In this document: positions 9,859-19,726 of the stretch, in pieces
How positions within the stretch are numbered: the first letter of the stretch is position 1
Layout of the letters: each line of letters opens with the position of its first letter
Virus record (IMG/VR): IMGVR_UViG_3300035698_022838
Coordinates: 62,001 to 126,000 of that record
DNA from: a virus
Length of the DNA stretch: 64,000 bases
Strand: one strand, 5' to 3'
Translations under genes and position numbers: made by a program
Notes under the pieces: generated by a model
What the model was told of the DNA's origin: nothing
Databases searched by the model: none
The model's input: only the letters and a program-made list of their open reading frames with translations

Positions 9859-12800
9859 TTCCCAGCAAAAGTATCATCAGGATTATCATCAATCACTATT
9901 CCTGAGCTAAAAGTTATTTTATTTTCATCTATTATAACTTTTTGTTGAGCCAAAAGATCTCTTTGTAAATCTGCCATTTTGGTATTTCTAGTATTGGCAA
10001 GCTCTATGTACCCATAGTCTATTGAATTAACATATTCTGGGTTAGGGTCTCCAGCAGCAGGGATTGATTGATTCACTACTGTTATGAATGCGGGTTTAGA
10101 TGTTTCATATACGTTTCCTTCTGAATCTTCTATAGAATTTATAATTGAATAATATCCATTCTTAGTAAATGTGTATATGAAATATGGTATATTTTTAACA
10201 TCCAATAATATTTCATTATTTGAAGCGTCAGATAAAACCCATCTATTACTATTTTTCCCATATATCTCTGAAGCATAATTACTCATGAAAATAGTAGATA
10301 ACATAGGTACATATAAATTAGAATTTGAATTATGTACGTCAGCCCACACCCAGGCGCCCGATCCAACCTGAGACCTAATATCTCCCATATCCTTTCCTGT
10401 TAACGTTTTGTAGCTTTCCATAATACCTATGAAATTTCCACTAGCTCCTGGGTATGGTAATCCAGTAGGTCCAGTAACTCCACTATTAGATCCAGCAATA
10501 AAAATATCTAAATCATCAGATACTGATAATTTTAGAGTAGCTTGATCTCCAGTAATTCCAGTTGTAGGGAACGTTGAAAAACTATCAATATAAGTTCCAC
10601 TAACATTTCTTTTAATTATAACATGTGCACTACCACTAATACCTGGTGTTTCAGGATAATGAATTGCATTATAATAATCGGTAGTATTTGTAGTATCAGT
10701 TATATCAGATATGGTTGCATTATACACGTCCACGTACGTATCGGGTAAAACCTCGTATGTTGACAATAAGGTATAATATCCTCCTGGGTTTATTGAAATA
10801 GTAGCTAAATTCAATGCACCAGTCAATCCACTAGCTACACTATCATCATTTGGTGTTGGTACTATTGTAGATTCACCAGTGAATAAAACATCAGCATAAT
10901 ATTGATTATCTGATTTATATCCTCTGATTGTATTATACCAAGTATTATATTCAGCTCCAGTAAGTCCAATATTAGCAAGAAATGCCCCGGTAATACCACT
11001 ATTAGAACTATCATTCAACACGAAATATGCATTAGAATAACCTGGATTTGGATGACTTAATATGAAATCACCATTAGTAACATCATAAGTAGAAGTACCA
11101 GTAAGTAAATATGTAAGTCCCTCTGATAATGAATTGACATCATCTAAAGAAGAAGTATTAACGCCAGTCATACCAATACTAAAGGCTTTTCTTATATTCA
11201 ACGAAGCATTAAGATCTATAACCATCCCGCTTCTATTATATGACGTAAGATCATCTAATGGTGTTGAGAAAACAAAAGCATTAACATTATTGAAATCACT
11301 GTTATTTTCATATTCACCGGTTAGTGTGCTTATACCACCTCTAAAATTACTAGTCAGTCTAACTGTATTCTTAGCAACAGAAAGATCACATGCTCCAAAT
11401 TCATAAGGCCCTGAAACACCACTTATTGTATTATTTGGATCATATCCAGATGAAGCACCAGGGAAATGCCTAAAGTTCTTTAAACAGAATTTAGATGCGA
11501 ATTCATCATTTTCAAAATCAATTCCACCATAGCTTATTTCATTACCTAGATCAAAATCTATTTCGGCAAGAAAGAGCGAAACAGTATCTGTTACTACAGT
11601 CATATCAGGTAAATATGCACCACCAGTAGCACTGGTTGGACCATTTTGAATCCATGGATAATTATAGCTTGCAGTTAAACCAGGAGTCGCAATATTAGAG
11701 AATCCAATAGGTCCACCAATAGGACCAGTTACACCAGTAACAGTCATATTACCAGCACCAGGATATTCTGAGCCATAAAGGAATTTACCTGCTTCTATAT
11801 ACCCAGAATATGATCCTAAAATAAAGAGAGAGGAGTCATCTAATGAGGACGCAATCTTTAATGCTTTCGTATCGTATCCGCGAAGTGGTATAGCTCCTCT
11901 AACTTGACCCCCATCATTAAAGAACGCAATAAAACCTATATTATTAAGACCAACGCTAGCAGTCGGGTTTATATTTTCAATTGTATAATCAGTTATTAAG
12001 CTATTTTGTTCACCGAGTGTTATTGTTGATGTTGTTGCATAACCGGTTACAACATTCATATCTCTATATCTGGCAGTAGATGTTATAGTAAAACTACTAG
12101 TATTATTTAACCAAGTATAATCTGGTATTAATTTATTTAATTCACTTTCTGCATATGGTATAATTTCACCATTATTCCAATATTCTTGGTTACCTGCGCT
12201 TTTATCAATTAGATCTTTAAAGTTAACATCTAAAAACATATTTCTTGGATCTAATCCAGGATGCTGTAATGCAATTTTTTTAACGTCATAATCAAGCCAC
12301 GTAGGGGTAGTCCAAGTATATTTACCAGCTTTTGGTATCTTTGCTTCGTCTCCTGTTGAGCCACTTGTAGTTGGTTCATAATACACAAAATTCCAACCAG
12401 TAGCACCTTCATAATTTGATGTACCATAAACATGTGGTATAGTATAATCAAATAAACTAATCACATTTCCGTTAATAATCCATAGATCGTCTTCATAGAC
12501 AGTCAAATCTCCTCTTTGAGACTTATCATTGGATAATAGTATATCAATGACACGATCGTACGGTAATGGCGGCGTAGAGCTGTTATTATACAGAGTAAAT
12601 GTATCACCGTTGAAATGATATAAACCGTTTGTTGTGGTTGGACTATTTAAAGGATTACCTCTTCTAAAGAAAACATGGCCATTTTTTCTTGCTTGTACCT
12701 TTGTTATGCCGTTACCATCCCCTGCAGTCCAATTATAGAACTTTTCATTATCCCAGTATACTAATCCTGCTTGTGTTCCTGCCCAGTATTTACCGCATTC

Positions 12801-13511
12801 ATCAAATGAAAGTGAATAAACTATATCTGAACCAATCCCAGAATTATTTGAATTCAATTTTTTAAGAGTTGGTATTAGTTGGGTACCATCTATCATAGTC
12901 TGAAGATCCAAATGTCCGTCTGGGATTATTTGTAATCCATCATTAGTTGCCATATAGTAATTAAACCCATCAGGCTCACATCTAGCAGTTATTTCATAGA
13001 TATGTGGCCACGTATATCCTGGAGCTACTTCATTCCACAGTTCAGATTTCTTGTCATATCTCCATAGATAACCACCAGTTGCACTAGATAGACCAGTTGC
13101 ACCAGTACCTAATGCTCCATTTAATGGACTAATAAAAGCAAGTATGTCACTGCAATATGGACTAGCATATATTGTAGGTACTTCCCAATTTGGTGATTCA
13201 TCTATAAGATTACCAAATTCGCTAAGTAACCAAGAAGATCCTGTTGCAGCATTAATATTTTCAGCTGAAAAAACAAGAGTTTGATTCAATGTTTCAGAAA
13301 CTGCACAACCAAGCCATTTAGTATCGTCACTATCAATACTTATAGATCTGGTATCTAAATAATATGGTAAATTATCAGGAACAGTAGAATTTGACGCCCC
13401 ATAATAAGTGCTATCAGCTCCATCATATTTAATAAGATCTCTTCCAGCACACCAAATGTTACCAAAAGAATCCAATTTTGCTTGATTTATATAAAATACA
13501 GTACTTGACAT
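9855..13511 (-). CDS. Giant tail-fibre/adhesin with N-terminal propeller-like repeats (1218 aa)
   Basis: The first 360 residues contain repeated blade-like units of the kind seen in two-component-regulator propellers: LDSFGNIWCAGRDLIKYDG, then SFDECGKYWAGTQAGLVYWD and KNGHVFFRRGN with NGLYHFNGDTFTLY. The rest is long, beta-rich, with many Gly-x-Thr-Gly turns (VTGVTGPIGGPIG; NSGVTGPTGLP) recalling collagen-like or loop-rich fibre domains. The C-terminus ends with a helical segment (KMADLQRDLLAQQKVIIDE) that could trimerise. No enzyme motif is found. It is convergent with phoH (shared TTAA) and follows the PKD protein by 12 nt. A receptor-recognition role is inferred. Confidence 0.65.
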   Translation of the reverse strand: MSSTVFYINQAKLDSFGNIWCAGRDLIKYDGADSTYYGASNSTVPDNLPYYLDTRSISIDSDDTKWLGCAVSETLNQTLVFSAENINAATGSSWLLSEFGNLIDESPNWEVPTIYASPYCSDILAFISPLNGALGTGATGLSSATGGYLWRYDKKSELWNEVAPGYTWPHIYEITARCEPDGFNYYMATNDGLQIIPDGHLDLQTMIDGTQLIPTLKKLNSNNSGIGSDIVYSLSFDECGKYWAGTQAGLVYWDNEKFYNWTAGDGNGITKVQARKNGHVFFRRGNPLNSPTTTNGLYHFNGDTFTLYNNSSTPPLPYDRVIDILLSNDKSQRGDLTVYEDDLWIINGNVISLFDYTIPHVYGTSNYEGATGWNFVYYEPTTSGSTGDEAKIPKAGKYTWTTPTWLDYDVKKIALQHPGLDPRNMFLDVNFKDLIDKSAGNQEYWNNGEIIPYAESELNKLIPDYTWLNNTSSFTITSTARYRDMNVVTGYATTSTITLGEQNSLITDYTIENINPTASVGLNNIGFIAFFNDGGQVRGAIPLRGYDTKALKIASSLDDSSLFILGSYSGYIEAGKFLYGSEYPGAGNMTVTGVTGPIGGPIGFSNIATPGLTASYNYPWIQNGPTSATGGAYLPDMTVVTDTVSLFLAEIDFDLGNEISYGGIDFENDEFASKFCLKNFRHFPGASSGYDPNNTISGVSGPYEFGACDLSVAKNTVRLTSNFRGGISTLTGEYENNSDFNNVNAFVFSTPLDDLTSYNRSGMVIDLNASLNIRKAFSIGMTGVNTSSLDDVNSLSEGLTYLLTGTSTYDVTNGDFILSHPNPGYSNAYFVLNDSSNSGITGAFLANIGLTGAEYNTWYNTIRGYKSDNQYYADVLFTGESTIVPTPNDDSVASGLTGALNLATISINPGGYYTLLSTYEVLPDTYVDVYNATISDITDTTNTTDYYNAIHYPETPGISGSAHVIIKRNVSGTYIDSFSTFPTTGITGDQATLKLSVSDDLDIFIAGSNSGVTGPTGLPYPGASGNFIGIMESYKTLTGKDMGDIRSQVGSGAWVWADVHNSNSNLYVPMLSTIFMSNYASEIYGKNSNRWVLSDASNNEILLDVKNIPYFIYTFTKNGYYSIINSIEDSEGNVYETSKPAFITVVNQSIPAAGDPNPEYVNSIDYGYIELANTRNTKMADLQRDLLAQQKVIIDENKITFSSGIVIDDNPDDTFAGN

Positions 13512-13523
13512 TTCTTTATTTGT

Positions 13524-15140
13524 TTATTTATATATGGATCCCCCATAAGTAATTTTTGTTCCATACCCAGCATAATATCCGGAAGTAGATAGATCTAAAG
13601 TTTGTGCTACACCAGTACATGAATTATAACTTCCTATGGTAGCTGCAAATGGTACTATCTCTATAGGCCCACCCAAATCATTAAGTACATTAGAATTATC
13701 TGTAAGCTCTATACTAGTTACCTTTGAATTTTTTATCATTATAGCTATACCATAATAACTACCTGTACCCCCACGGTGTGCTAAATATAAATCAGATGCA
13801 ACTGCTTCTACATAACCGGTTCCACCAGTAACACCAATAGCTATAGCTGTATTTATCATCTCGGCAATTCCAGTTGCTCCTGCTGGATTATCTGCAGTAT
13901 TTTGCATTTTATAAAACGTACCATTTGACGAATTACCAGTTCCTCCATTTGCATCAAAGTCTATACTTGGATTGTCTACACCTGAAGATTGTGTAACCTC
14001 TAACGTCAAAGTATATTTATTTCCTGGAAACCCTGCATCAGTAAAATATTGAGGTGATACTATAAGTGGATTCGAAGTAGTATTGTCATCTGGGTTTTCT
14101 TGATATTCACCGCCACGAGCATACGCTTGTGCACTATGAACTAATGGGTAGGGTGAACTTATAACACTTGTTAAAAGTGCATCAGACCAATTAAAGCTAT
14201 CTGCTAAAATTGTAATATTACCAGTATCCATATAGAATATATTATTCTTCAATCCTGGGGTAAGATAATCTCCTGAATCTATTGCAGTTTCACCAGGACT
14301 ATATAATATATTATTTATACCAATAACACCAGAGATTTCTTCTATCCCGTCCTCAAACGTACTATCACCTGCTAACCCAGTAGCTACTAAAGTACAATCC
14401 TCGTTTGTCGAATGGAAATTACTTATTACCTGTGCTGCTCCGCCACTAGCTCCAACACCAATTTCGAATATTTTATTATTTAATGGTAAACTAGCATCAG
14501 AACCTTTAAATGCGGATAGAGTAACAGAGGAAGCTTGTATATAAGTATTAGCAATACCATCGGTATTTATATAAACAGTTTCAGCTACTCCAATTTTACT
14601 CATGGTAAAATTATCAGATGTTGTGTCGTGAATAAGACCATTTTCCGCAGTAAGTTGGACAGTAACTTGTCTACTATAACCAGGAGGATCTGCAATATCT
14701 GCTCCTTGCACATCAACCCAATCAGACAATTCAAAATTGGTAACATTTTGTGAGGTAGATCCGCTACCTCCAATGTCCCAACTCCACGTATCAGGACTAG
14801 CGAAATCACCGGTTGAGGCATCGGTAAAATTTATAGTTTCAGACATTATTATAGCAGTATCGCTTTTGGTAAAACTAGCAGTTATAGTTGATGGTAAAAC
14901 GTTTATTAGATTAACATAATATGCGTAATCGATAACATTATTAAAATCTGTTATACTTAAGTATGCATTGTATAAACCAGGTGAAGTATATTGGATATTT
15001 GCAGTTGGACCATATGTTTGTATTATTCCTGAGCCTGTCGTAAATACCCAATGATATACTATATATGGGGTAACCCCACCATAGGTTGTATCAGTAAAAT
15101 CTACTGATTGTGATGCGTATATTGTAATTTGATTTGCCAT
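13524..15140 (-). CDS. PKD-domain adhesin, virion surface protein (538 aa)
   Basis: Two tandem PKD-like immunoglobulin folds occupy about residues 5-180: the first reads VDFTDTTYGGVTPYIVYHW with PGLYNAYLSITD, the second INFTDASTGDFASPDTWSWD with a degenerate end VTVQLTAENGL. PKD domains mediate surface or polysaccharide binding in many bacterial and phage proteins. The C-terminal 350 residues are Ser/Gly/Asn-rich, beta-rich and unassigned. It sits between the giant fibre gene and the wedge gene cluster, with 12-14 nt gaps, which fits a fibre or baseplate-decorating adhesin. Confidence 0.65.
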   Translation of the reverse strand: MANQITIYASQSVDFTDTTYGGVTPYIVYHWVFTTGSGIIQTYGPTANIQYTSPGLYNAYLSITDFNNVIDYAYYVNLINVLPSTITASFTKSDTAIIMSETINFTDASTGDFASPDTWSWDIGGSGSTSQNVTNFELSDWVDVQGADIADPPGYSRQVTVQLTAENGLIHDTTSDNFTMSKIGVAETVYINTDGIANTYIQASSVTLSAFKGSDASLPLNNKIFEIGVGASGGAAQVISNFHSTNEDCTLVATGLAGDSTFEDGIEEISGVIGINNILYSPGETAIDSGDYLTPGLKNNIFYMDTGNITILADSFNWSDALLTSVISSPYPLVHSAQAYARGGEYQENPDDNTTSNPLIVSPQYFTDAGFPGNKYTLTLEVTQSSGVDNPSIDFDANGGTGNSSNGTFYKMQNTADNPAGATGIAEMINTAIAIGVTGGTGYVEAVASDLYLAHRGGTGSYYGIAIMIKNSKVTSIELTDNSNVLNDLGGPIEIVPFAATIGSYNSCTGVAQTLDLSTSGYYAGYGTKITYGGSIYK

Positions 15141-15154
15141 TTTTATATATTTAA

Positions 15155-18100
15155 TTAAGGTCCAGTAGCATAAGTAAAACTAACCACTAACGGTGATGCT
15201 GCTCCTGGCATAGTTGCAGGGGGTGCTAAAACCCCTCCTGTACCAGAGAAAGAATTAAAAGTTATTTCAACAGGTTCAGATGTTGTTAATGAGGTTGTTG
15301 CTATAGTAGGTCTTACACGATAGTAAAAATTAGTAATGTTTTCATCTGTTGAATTATTTAGTTGATTTGCAACATCACCCAACGTTAGATACCCTGATGG
15401 ACCATTTATAAATGTTACACCAACAGGAAATGGATATTTTTCTTTTCCTGGACTAACCTTTATATGATCGCCAACCTTCGTAGTATGGATCTCATATCCA
15501 CCTAACCATCCATTATTGTATGAAAAATCATCCCAAGTATGCGCATAAGCTTCATCCCATGTAGACTCATTAAACATATTCCAATTTAGATTTTTTGTAC
15601 CAAAATATCTTATATTACTATTTCCGTCTATATCATCATACGGATCCCAAGGAATATAAGCAGTTCCCCCAGTAATTCCACCAGACAATATAGAATCTAC
15701 TGACACTAAAGTAAGTGAACCGGTTAATGATACAGTTAATACGTCATTGTTACCAATTCCACCTGTTCCGGTATCACTAGCAACATTAATTGTTGCTGGA
15801 GAAACCTCTGGGTTAAATGATTGTGCAAAATAGTCCGGATACAGAGTAACACTATTAATTTCTTGGACAATCGCGTTTACTGTTGCTTGTATATTAGAAC
15901 CTGACGCAGTAGATCCAACATTTCTATTATTTATAGAAACTGTTATTCCTCCACCTCCTGTTACTTTCTGATCAGGTAATACTACAGGATCTAAATAATA
16001 TGCAGTACCTCCAGCAATTGAAGCTGCGCCAGACGTAGTTCCTACCCCATATTCAGGAGACAGTATATATGGAATAGTAAATGAATATCCAGTAGCTCCG
16101 GTGGGTATAGATATATTCCAGGGTTTATTAAGATCGTCAATTGAACCAGTTAAGAATATTTGACTACCTTCTACAAATGAGTGAGGTTCAGTAGTAAAGA
16201 AAAGGCAATAACCATATTGAGAACCTGATGCCCATAAAGAATATGCCTTGGCTATAGATAATATATTCTGAGATATTATAAAATCTCCTGATGCACCAAT
16301 AGGCTCATTATATTTACTAAGTAATAGCTCTTGTCCATTTAATGCATTATTACCATATACAGCAAAATCTAATATAGCCTTTGGTATTTCTTTCGTAATT
16401 TCATTATATGTTTTGCCTTCTGCCGGGGATATCCAAGTAGAATTATAATCATCCCAATCTTTTACTGTTTGGTCCCAAGTATAATTTTCATTTTCCTTAT
16501 ATCTAGTCCATGCATCAATAAGTATTTCCTTTGGTGCTACTTTTATTGTGCTTTTTTTAATTTTAATATTCTTGAAATTAAACGAGTCATATAAATAACA
16601 AGTAACATCATATTCACCAATATATGGTAAAAAATGTGCTAATTTATAAAAATCCTTAGTATACCCACGATATGAAAAATAATATCCAGAACCTACTTGA
16701 TTCTGCGATTTTTCTATGACCCACTCGATCTCATTATATGCTGAAAGATCTATAGAATCCCATGTTAAAGCTTTTGCTGTACTTGTAGTATCAGGAAGCT
16801 CCATAGAATTCCAATCCATTCCCATTTCATCCCATGTCCAATTATCAATTTCGAGTTCAAGTACTACCGGCATTCCAATCGGAGGTTTATACTCCGAACC
16901 GTCTATATTAGTATATATTATTGGATCATTAACATTATCACCTAGATTTTCTAATAAACTATTTTCCTTTAAATAATAATAGTTTGAAATCGCATCAAGC
17001 ATGCTTAGATTCTCTGCTGCTGTGTATTTTTGGCCATTGGTAATTGGGGGTATAATATTACCAAGATCTGAAACGCTGCTATTTACTATATTCATAGCAC
17101 CATTCAGCTTAGTTGTATTCACATCAGAATAGTAATAAATGGTTGCTTGTTCTTGTGGGTTTACGTCAATAGTAACTGTAGCTCCACCTGTTGCACCACT
17201 GTTTGTAACACCTAATGGTAAATTATCACCAGTAAGTCCACTATTGGTACTTAAAACAAAATTATAAGTATCACTATTGATTACAAAGTTGTACCTCTTT
17301 CCTTTGCTTAGATTTAAAGTTTGATTATCCCCGGTTACACCAGCGAATCTAAATACATCACCTGATGGACCTGCTACAGAAACCTCTATGGTTTCTTCAT
17401 TATAATAATTCATTGGTGCCTGTATAGCATCAACACTTTCTCTAGTACCAAAAGCTCTTAAATCCTCAAGAAAACCAAAATCTGGATTCACTTTGAATTC
17501 TAGATCATTTCCAGATTCAATATCAACTCTTTTTAAGGTATCTGTCCATTCTTTAGTATTATAAACATTGAAATAAACACCTTCTCCAGTAATATCAACT
17601 ATTCTAGCATTTAATGGAAGATAACTTTTTTTCAGTCTTTCCTTTAATGCGAATAACTTTACTAATACCTCTTCTTGGGTAAAAGCAAAAGCTTCTGGTG
17701 TTACTGGGTAACCATATGGATCAGTAGCTGTTGATTCAGTATTAATGTCATAATATAAACCAAATAATGCAGTCTTTTTGTATGTTCTGCTAGGAACTAA
17801 GGTATTCTCTGATGAAACATCCAGTACATATTCACCATCTGAATTTGGGCCGTATGTTTGTTCAAGTCTATATTTACCACTATTTTCATTATCTAATACA
17901 TCACTGATTAGTGAAACTTGGTTTGGTATTTTTGTTGATTTATATTTATCTAAAAATATCTTATTTTCTTCAACAGGACGTACGTCTGCTTTAGCATATC
18001 TAAGGTTTAGCCAATATTCTTTTATACGCAAATCTTGGTACCCAAAGAATTTCAAAGCACCAATTAAGCCTTTATAACTACCAATATAAGGAAATATTTC

Positions 18101-19192
18101 CTCACCAGCAACCATAAGTTCCTTTCTCTTTTCGTTGATCTCTAGGTAATCAGGAAGAGGTTCGGCTGGATCATGATCTCTTAATATAGGGGAATCAGTA
18201 CCAAAAAATGCTCGACCCATATTTTGAGTAAGTACATCAAGCCTTTTATCCTCACCTATTACTTGTCCATAGAATAGAATCTCTGCGACTTTTTCGGTGG
18301 TTCCAGACGTAATATCCTCAATTATGAGTTTCCTCTCATATACTTCAGCACCAATATCTGGTGCATTTATAGCAACATTAATACCTAAAGATCTAGAAGG
18401 TGTTCCAGCTTCTGGTGTTACTATATAGCCAGTTGAAAATGTATCTGATGAATTAAGTATAACAGGAATTGTTATATTTTGGTAATTAGTGATTGATGGG
18501 TTTCCATCAATTTCTGGATCTTCCTCATCTATTTTATATGTAAATATGATGTTTGTTACATCAGTAGAACCATAACTATCATTTTCCCACCTAGTTCTCC
18601 ATAATGGAGTATTACTCGAAGCAGTAGCTCCAGTATGTGGTAATCCAACGAAATGTTCACTAGTAACAGAATCTTCAAACTCTTGTATTATGAATATCTG
18701 TTCGTTTTCATATAAACCTGCAGAAACCTCGTCAAAGAAAACAGACCCACTAAAATACCCACCAGGCAAATCTTCACTTATAGTTTCAATATATGCACTA
18801 TTACCATCAGAAATATTAGTAACTCCGGTAATGCTAGAAAATTCAATGCTTACAAGAGCTCCAACCTTATTTATGCCTGAAACAATTCCTTCCAAAACAT
18901 TAGAAGGATGGAATGTAATTTTTAATGTAATTTTTCCACCCTGTGATACTGCATCACTTACCGCAGTTATCCATGGACTTATATCATATCCATTCACATC
19001 ATTTACATTCAGGAATAAAAAATTACTCGAGATTGAATGCAAAGATAGATTACCAGATGTTGAAATCCCACCAATAGGTGCAGATTTATATCTGAAGTTA
19101 TATGTCAAAGGACCAGCAGCAGTAGCTCCAGTATACCCAAAGTTTAAAGGATTTCCCTGCTTATCAAAAAATTTAAGGTGTTTATTAGCCAT
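15155..19192 (-). CDS. Baseplate wedge protein, probably gp7-like (1345 aa)
   Basis: This very long protein follows the gp25/gp6 wedge genes in the same order as T4 genes 25-6-7. A central segment (FPYIGSYKGLIGALKFFGY, then DLRIKEYWLNLRYAK, around residues 370-400) looks like the conserved part found in gp7 and in P2 gpI-type wedge proteins of large myophages. N-terminal beta domains, several Trp-rich stretches (IDNWTWDEMGMDWNSMEL; NLNWNMFNESTWDEAYAHTW) and a C-terminal Gly/Thr-rich region flank it. The Trp repeats are unusual and may be a binding or assembly surface. The wedge assignment rests on order and on that single segment, so it is moderate. Confidence 0.6.
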   Translation of the reverse strand: MANKHLKFFDKQGNPLNFGYTGATAAGPLTYNFRYKSAPIGGISTSGNLSLHSISSNFLFLNVNDVNGYDISPWITAVSDAVSQGGKITLKITFHPSNVLEGIVSGINKVGALVSIEFSSITGVTNISDGNSAYIETISEDLPGGYFSGSVFFDEVSAGLYENEQIFIIQEFEDSVTSEHFVGLPHTGATASSNTPLWRTRWENDSYGSTDVTNIIFTYKIDEEDPEIDGNPSITNYQNITIPVILNSSDTFSTGYIVTPEAGTPSRSLGINVAINAPDIGAEVYERKLIIEDITSGTTEKVAEILFYGQVIGEDKRLDVLTQNMGRAFFGTDSPILRDHDPAEPLPDYLEINEKRKELMVAGEEIFPYIGSYKGLIGALKFFGYQDLRIKEYWLNLRYAKADVRPVEENKIFLDKYKSTKIPNQVSLISDVLDNENSGKYRLEQTYGPNSDGEYVLDVSSENTLVPSRTYKKTALFGLYYDINTESTATDPYGYPVTPEAFAFTQEEVLVKLFALKERLKKSYLPLNARIVDITGEGVYFNVYNTKEWTDTLKRVDIESGNDLEFKVNPDFGFLEDLRAFGTRESVDAIQAPMNYYNEETIEVSVAGPSGDVFRFAGVTGDNQTLNLSKGKRYNFVINSDTYNFVLSTNSGLTGDNLPLGVTNSGATGGATVTIDVNPQEQATIYYYSDVNTTKLNGAMNIVNSSVSDLGNIIPPITNGQKYTAAENLSMLDAISNYYYLKENSLLENLGDNVNDPIIYTNIDGSEYKPPIGMPVVLELEIDNWTWDEMGMDWNSMELPDTTSTAKALTWDSIDLSAYNEIEWVIEKSQNQVGSGYYFSYRGYTKDFYKLAHFLPYIGEYDVTCYLYDSFNFKNIKIKKSTIKVAPKEILIDAWTRYKENENYTWDQTVKDWDDYNSTWISPAEGKTYNEITKEIPKAILDFAVYGNNALNGQELLLSKYNEPIGASGDFIISQNILSIAKAYSLWASGSQYGYCLFFTTEPHSFVEGSQIFLTGSIDDLNKPWNISIPTGATGYSFTIPYILSPEYGVGTTSGAASIAGGTAYYLDPVVLPDQKVTGGGGITVSINNRNVGSTASGSNIQATVNAIVQEINSVTLYPDYFAQSFNPEVSPATINVASDTGTGGIGNNDVLTVSLTGSLTLVSVDSILSGGITGGTAYIPWDPYDDIDGNSNIRYFGTKNLNWNMFNESTWDEAYAHTWDDFSYNNGWLGGYEIHTTKVGDHIKVSPGKEKYPFPVGVTFINGPSGYLTLGDVANQLNNSTDENITNFYYRVRPTIATTSLTTSEPVEITFNSFSGTGGVLAPPATMPGAASPLVVSFTYATGP

Positions 19193-19193
19193 T

Positions 19194-19721
19194 TTAAAAA
19201 ACTCTTCTATTATTAAAAGGTACAGTGTAATTAAATGAATTTCTTATCTGTTTTACACTTTCTATTAAAGCAAAAACAACTTTCTGTAAATAAGATAAAA
19301 TTCCTTCTCTGTCCTGATTTCTGAATATCACATTTGACATTGTCTTTTTGAATATTTGTTCTTTATAATCAAATCCTTCCCTAGCAGTATCATTTATTGA
19401 ATTCTTAACATCGAATAAATTATTTCTTTGATCAAATTGATAATATCTTCTACTCATTTCACCAGGTTTTATTTCATCCATAATAGCTAAATATGTACTA
19501 CCTGATGAACATGGACCATACTTAATTTTCCCAGTAACATCAGTTCGTACTTTTCTATATCCGGTTGAACCTATATTTATTGCTCTTTCTTCTGCTTCAG
19601 CTATTGTAGCATATAAATCATCAGATGATTCAAAGTCACTAGTAAATGTCTTATATTTTGAACCGTTTACAGTATATGAATTTTTATTATCAGGAAAATA
19701 TGGACTAAATTTATTATTCAT
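19194..19721 (-). CDS. Small baseplate-cluster protein of unknown function (175 aa)
   Basis: A 175-aa protein placed between the gp6-like and gp7-like genes, with a 1-nt gap to the latter and 5 nt to the former, so probably translated with them. It has an N-terminal Tyr/Ser-rich half and a helical C-terminal half (YLQKVVFALIESVKQIRNS). No family is recognised. Its position suggests a structural or assembly part of the wedge. Confidence 0.55.
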   Translation of the reverse strand: MNNKFSPYFPDNKNSYTVNGSKYKTFTSDFESSDDLYATIAEAEERAINIGSTGYRKVRTDVTGKIKYGPCSSGSTYLAIMDEIKPGEMSRRYYQFDQRNNLFDVKNSINDTAREGFDYKEQIFKKTMSNVIFRNQDREGILSYLQKVVFALIESVKQIRNSFNYTVPFNNRRVF

Positions 19722-19726
19722 AATTA

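Noticed and set aside
13536-13549. TATAAATA (T4 late promoter core) on the minus strand before the giant fibre gene
   Set aside because: It overlaps the last codons and stop of the PKD-protein gene, and no similar copy stands before other genes; probably chance.
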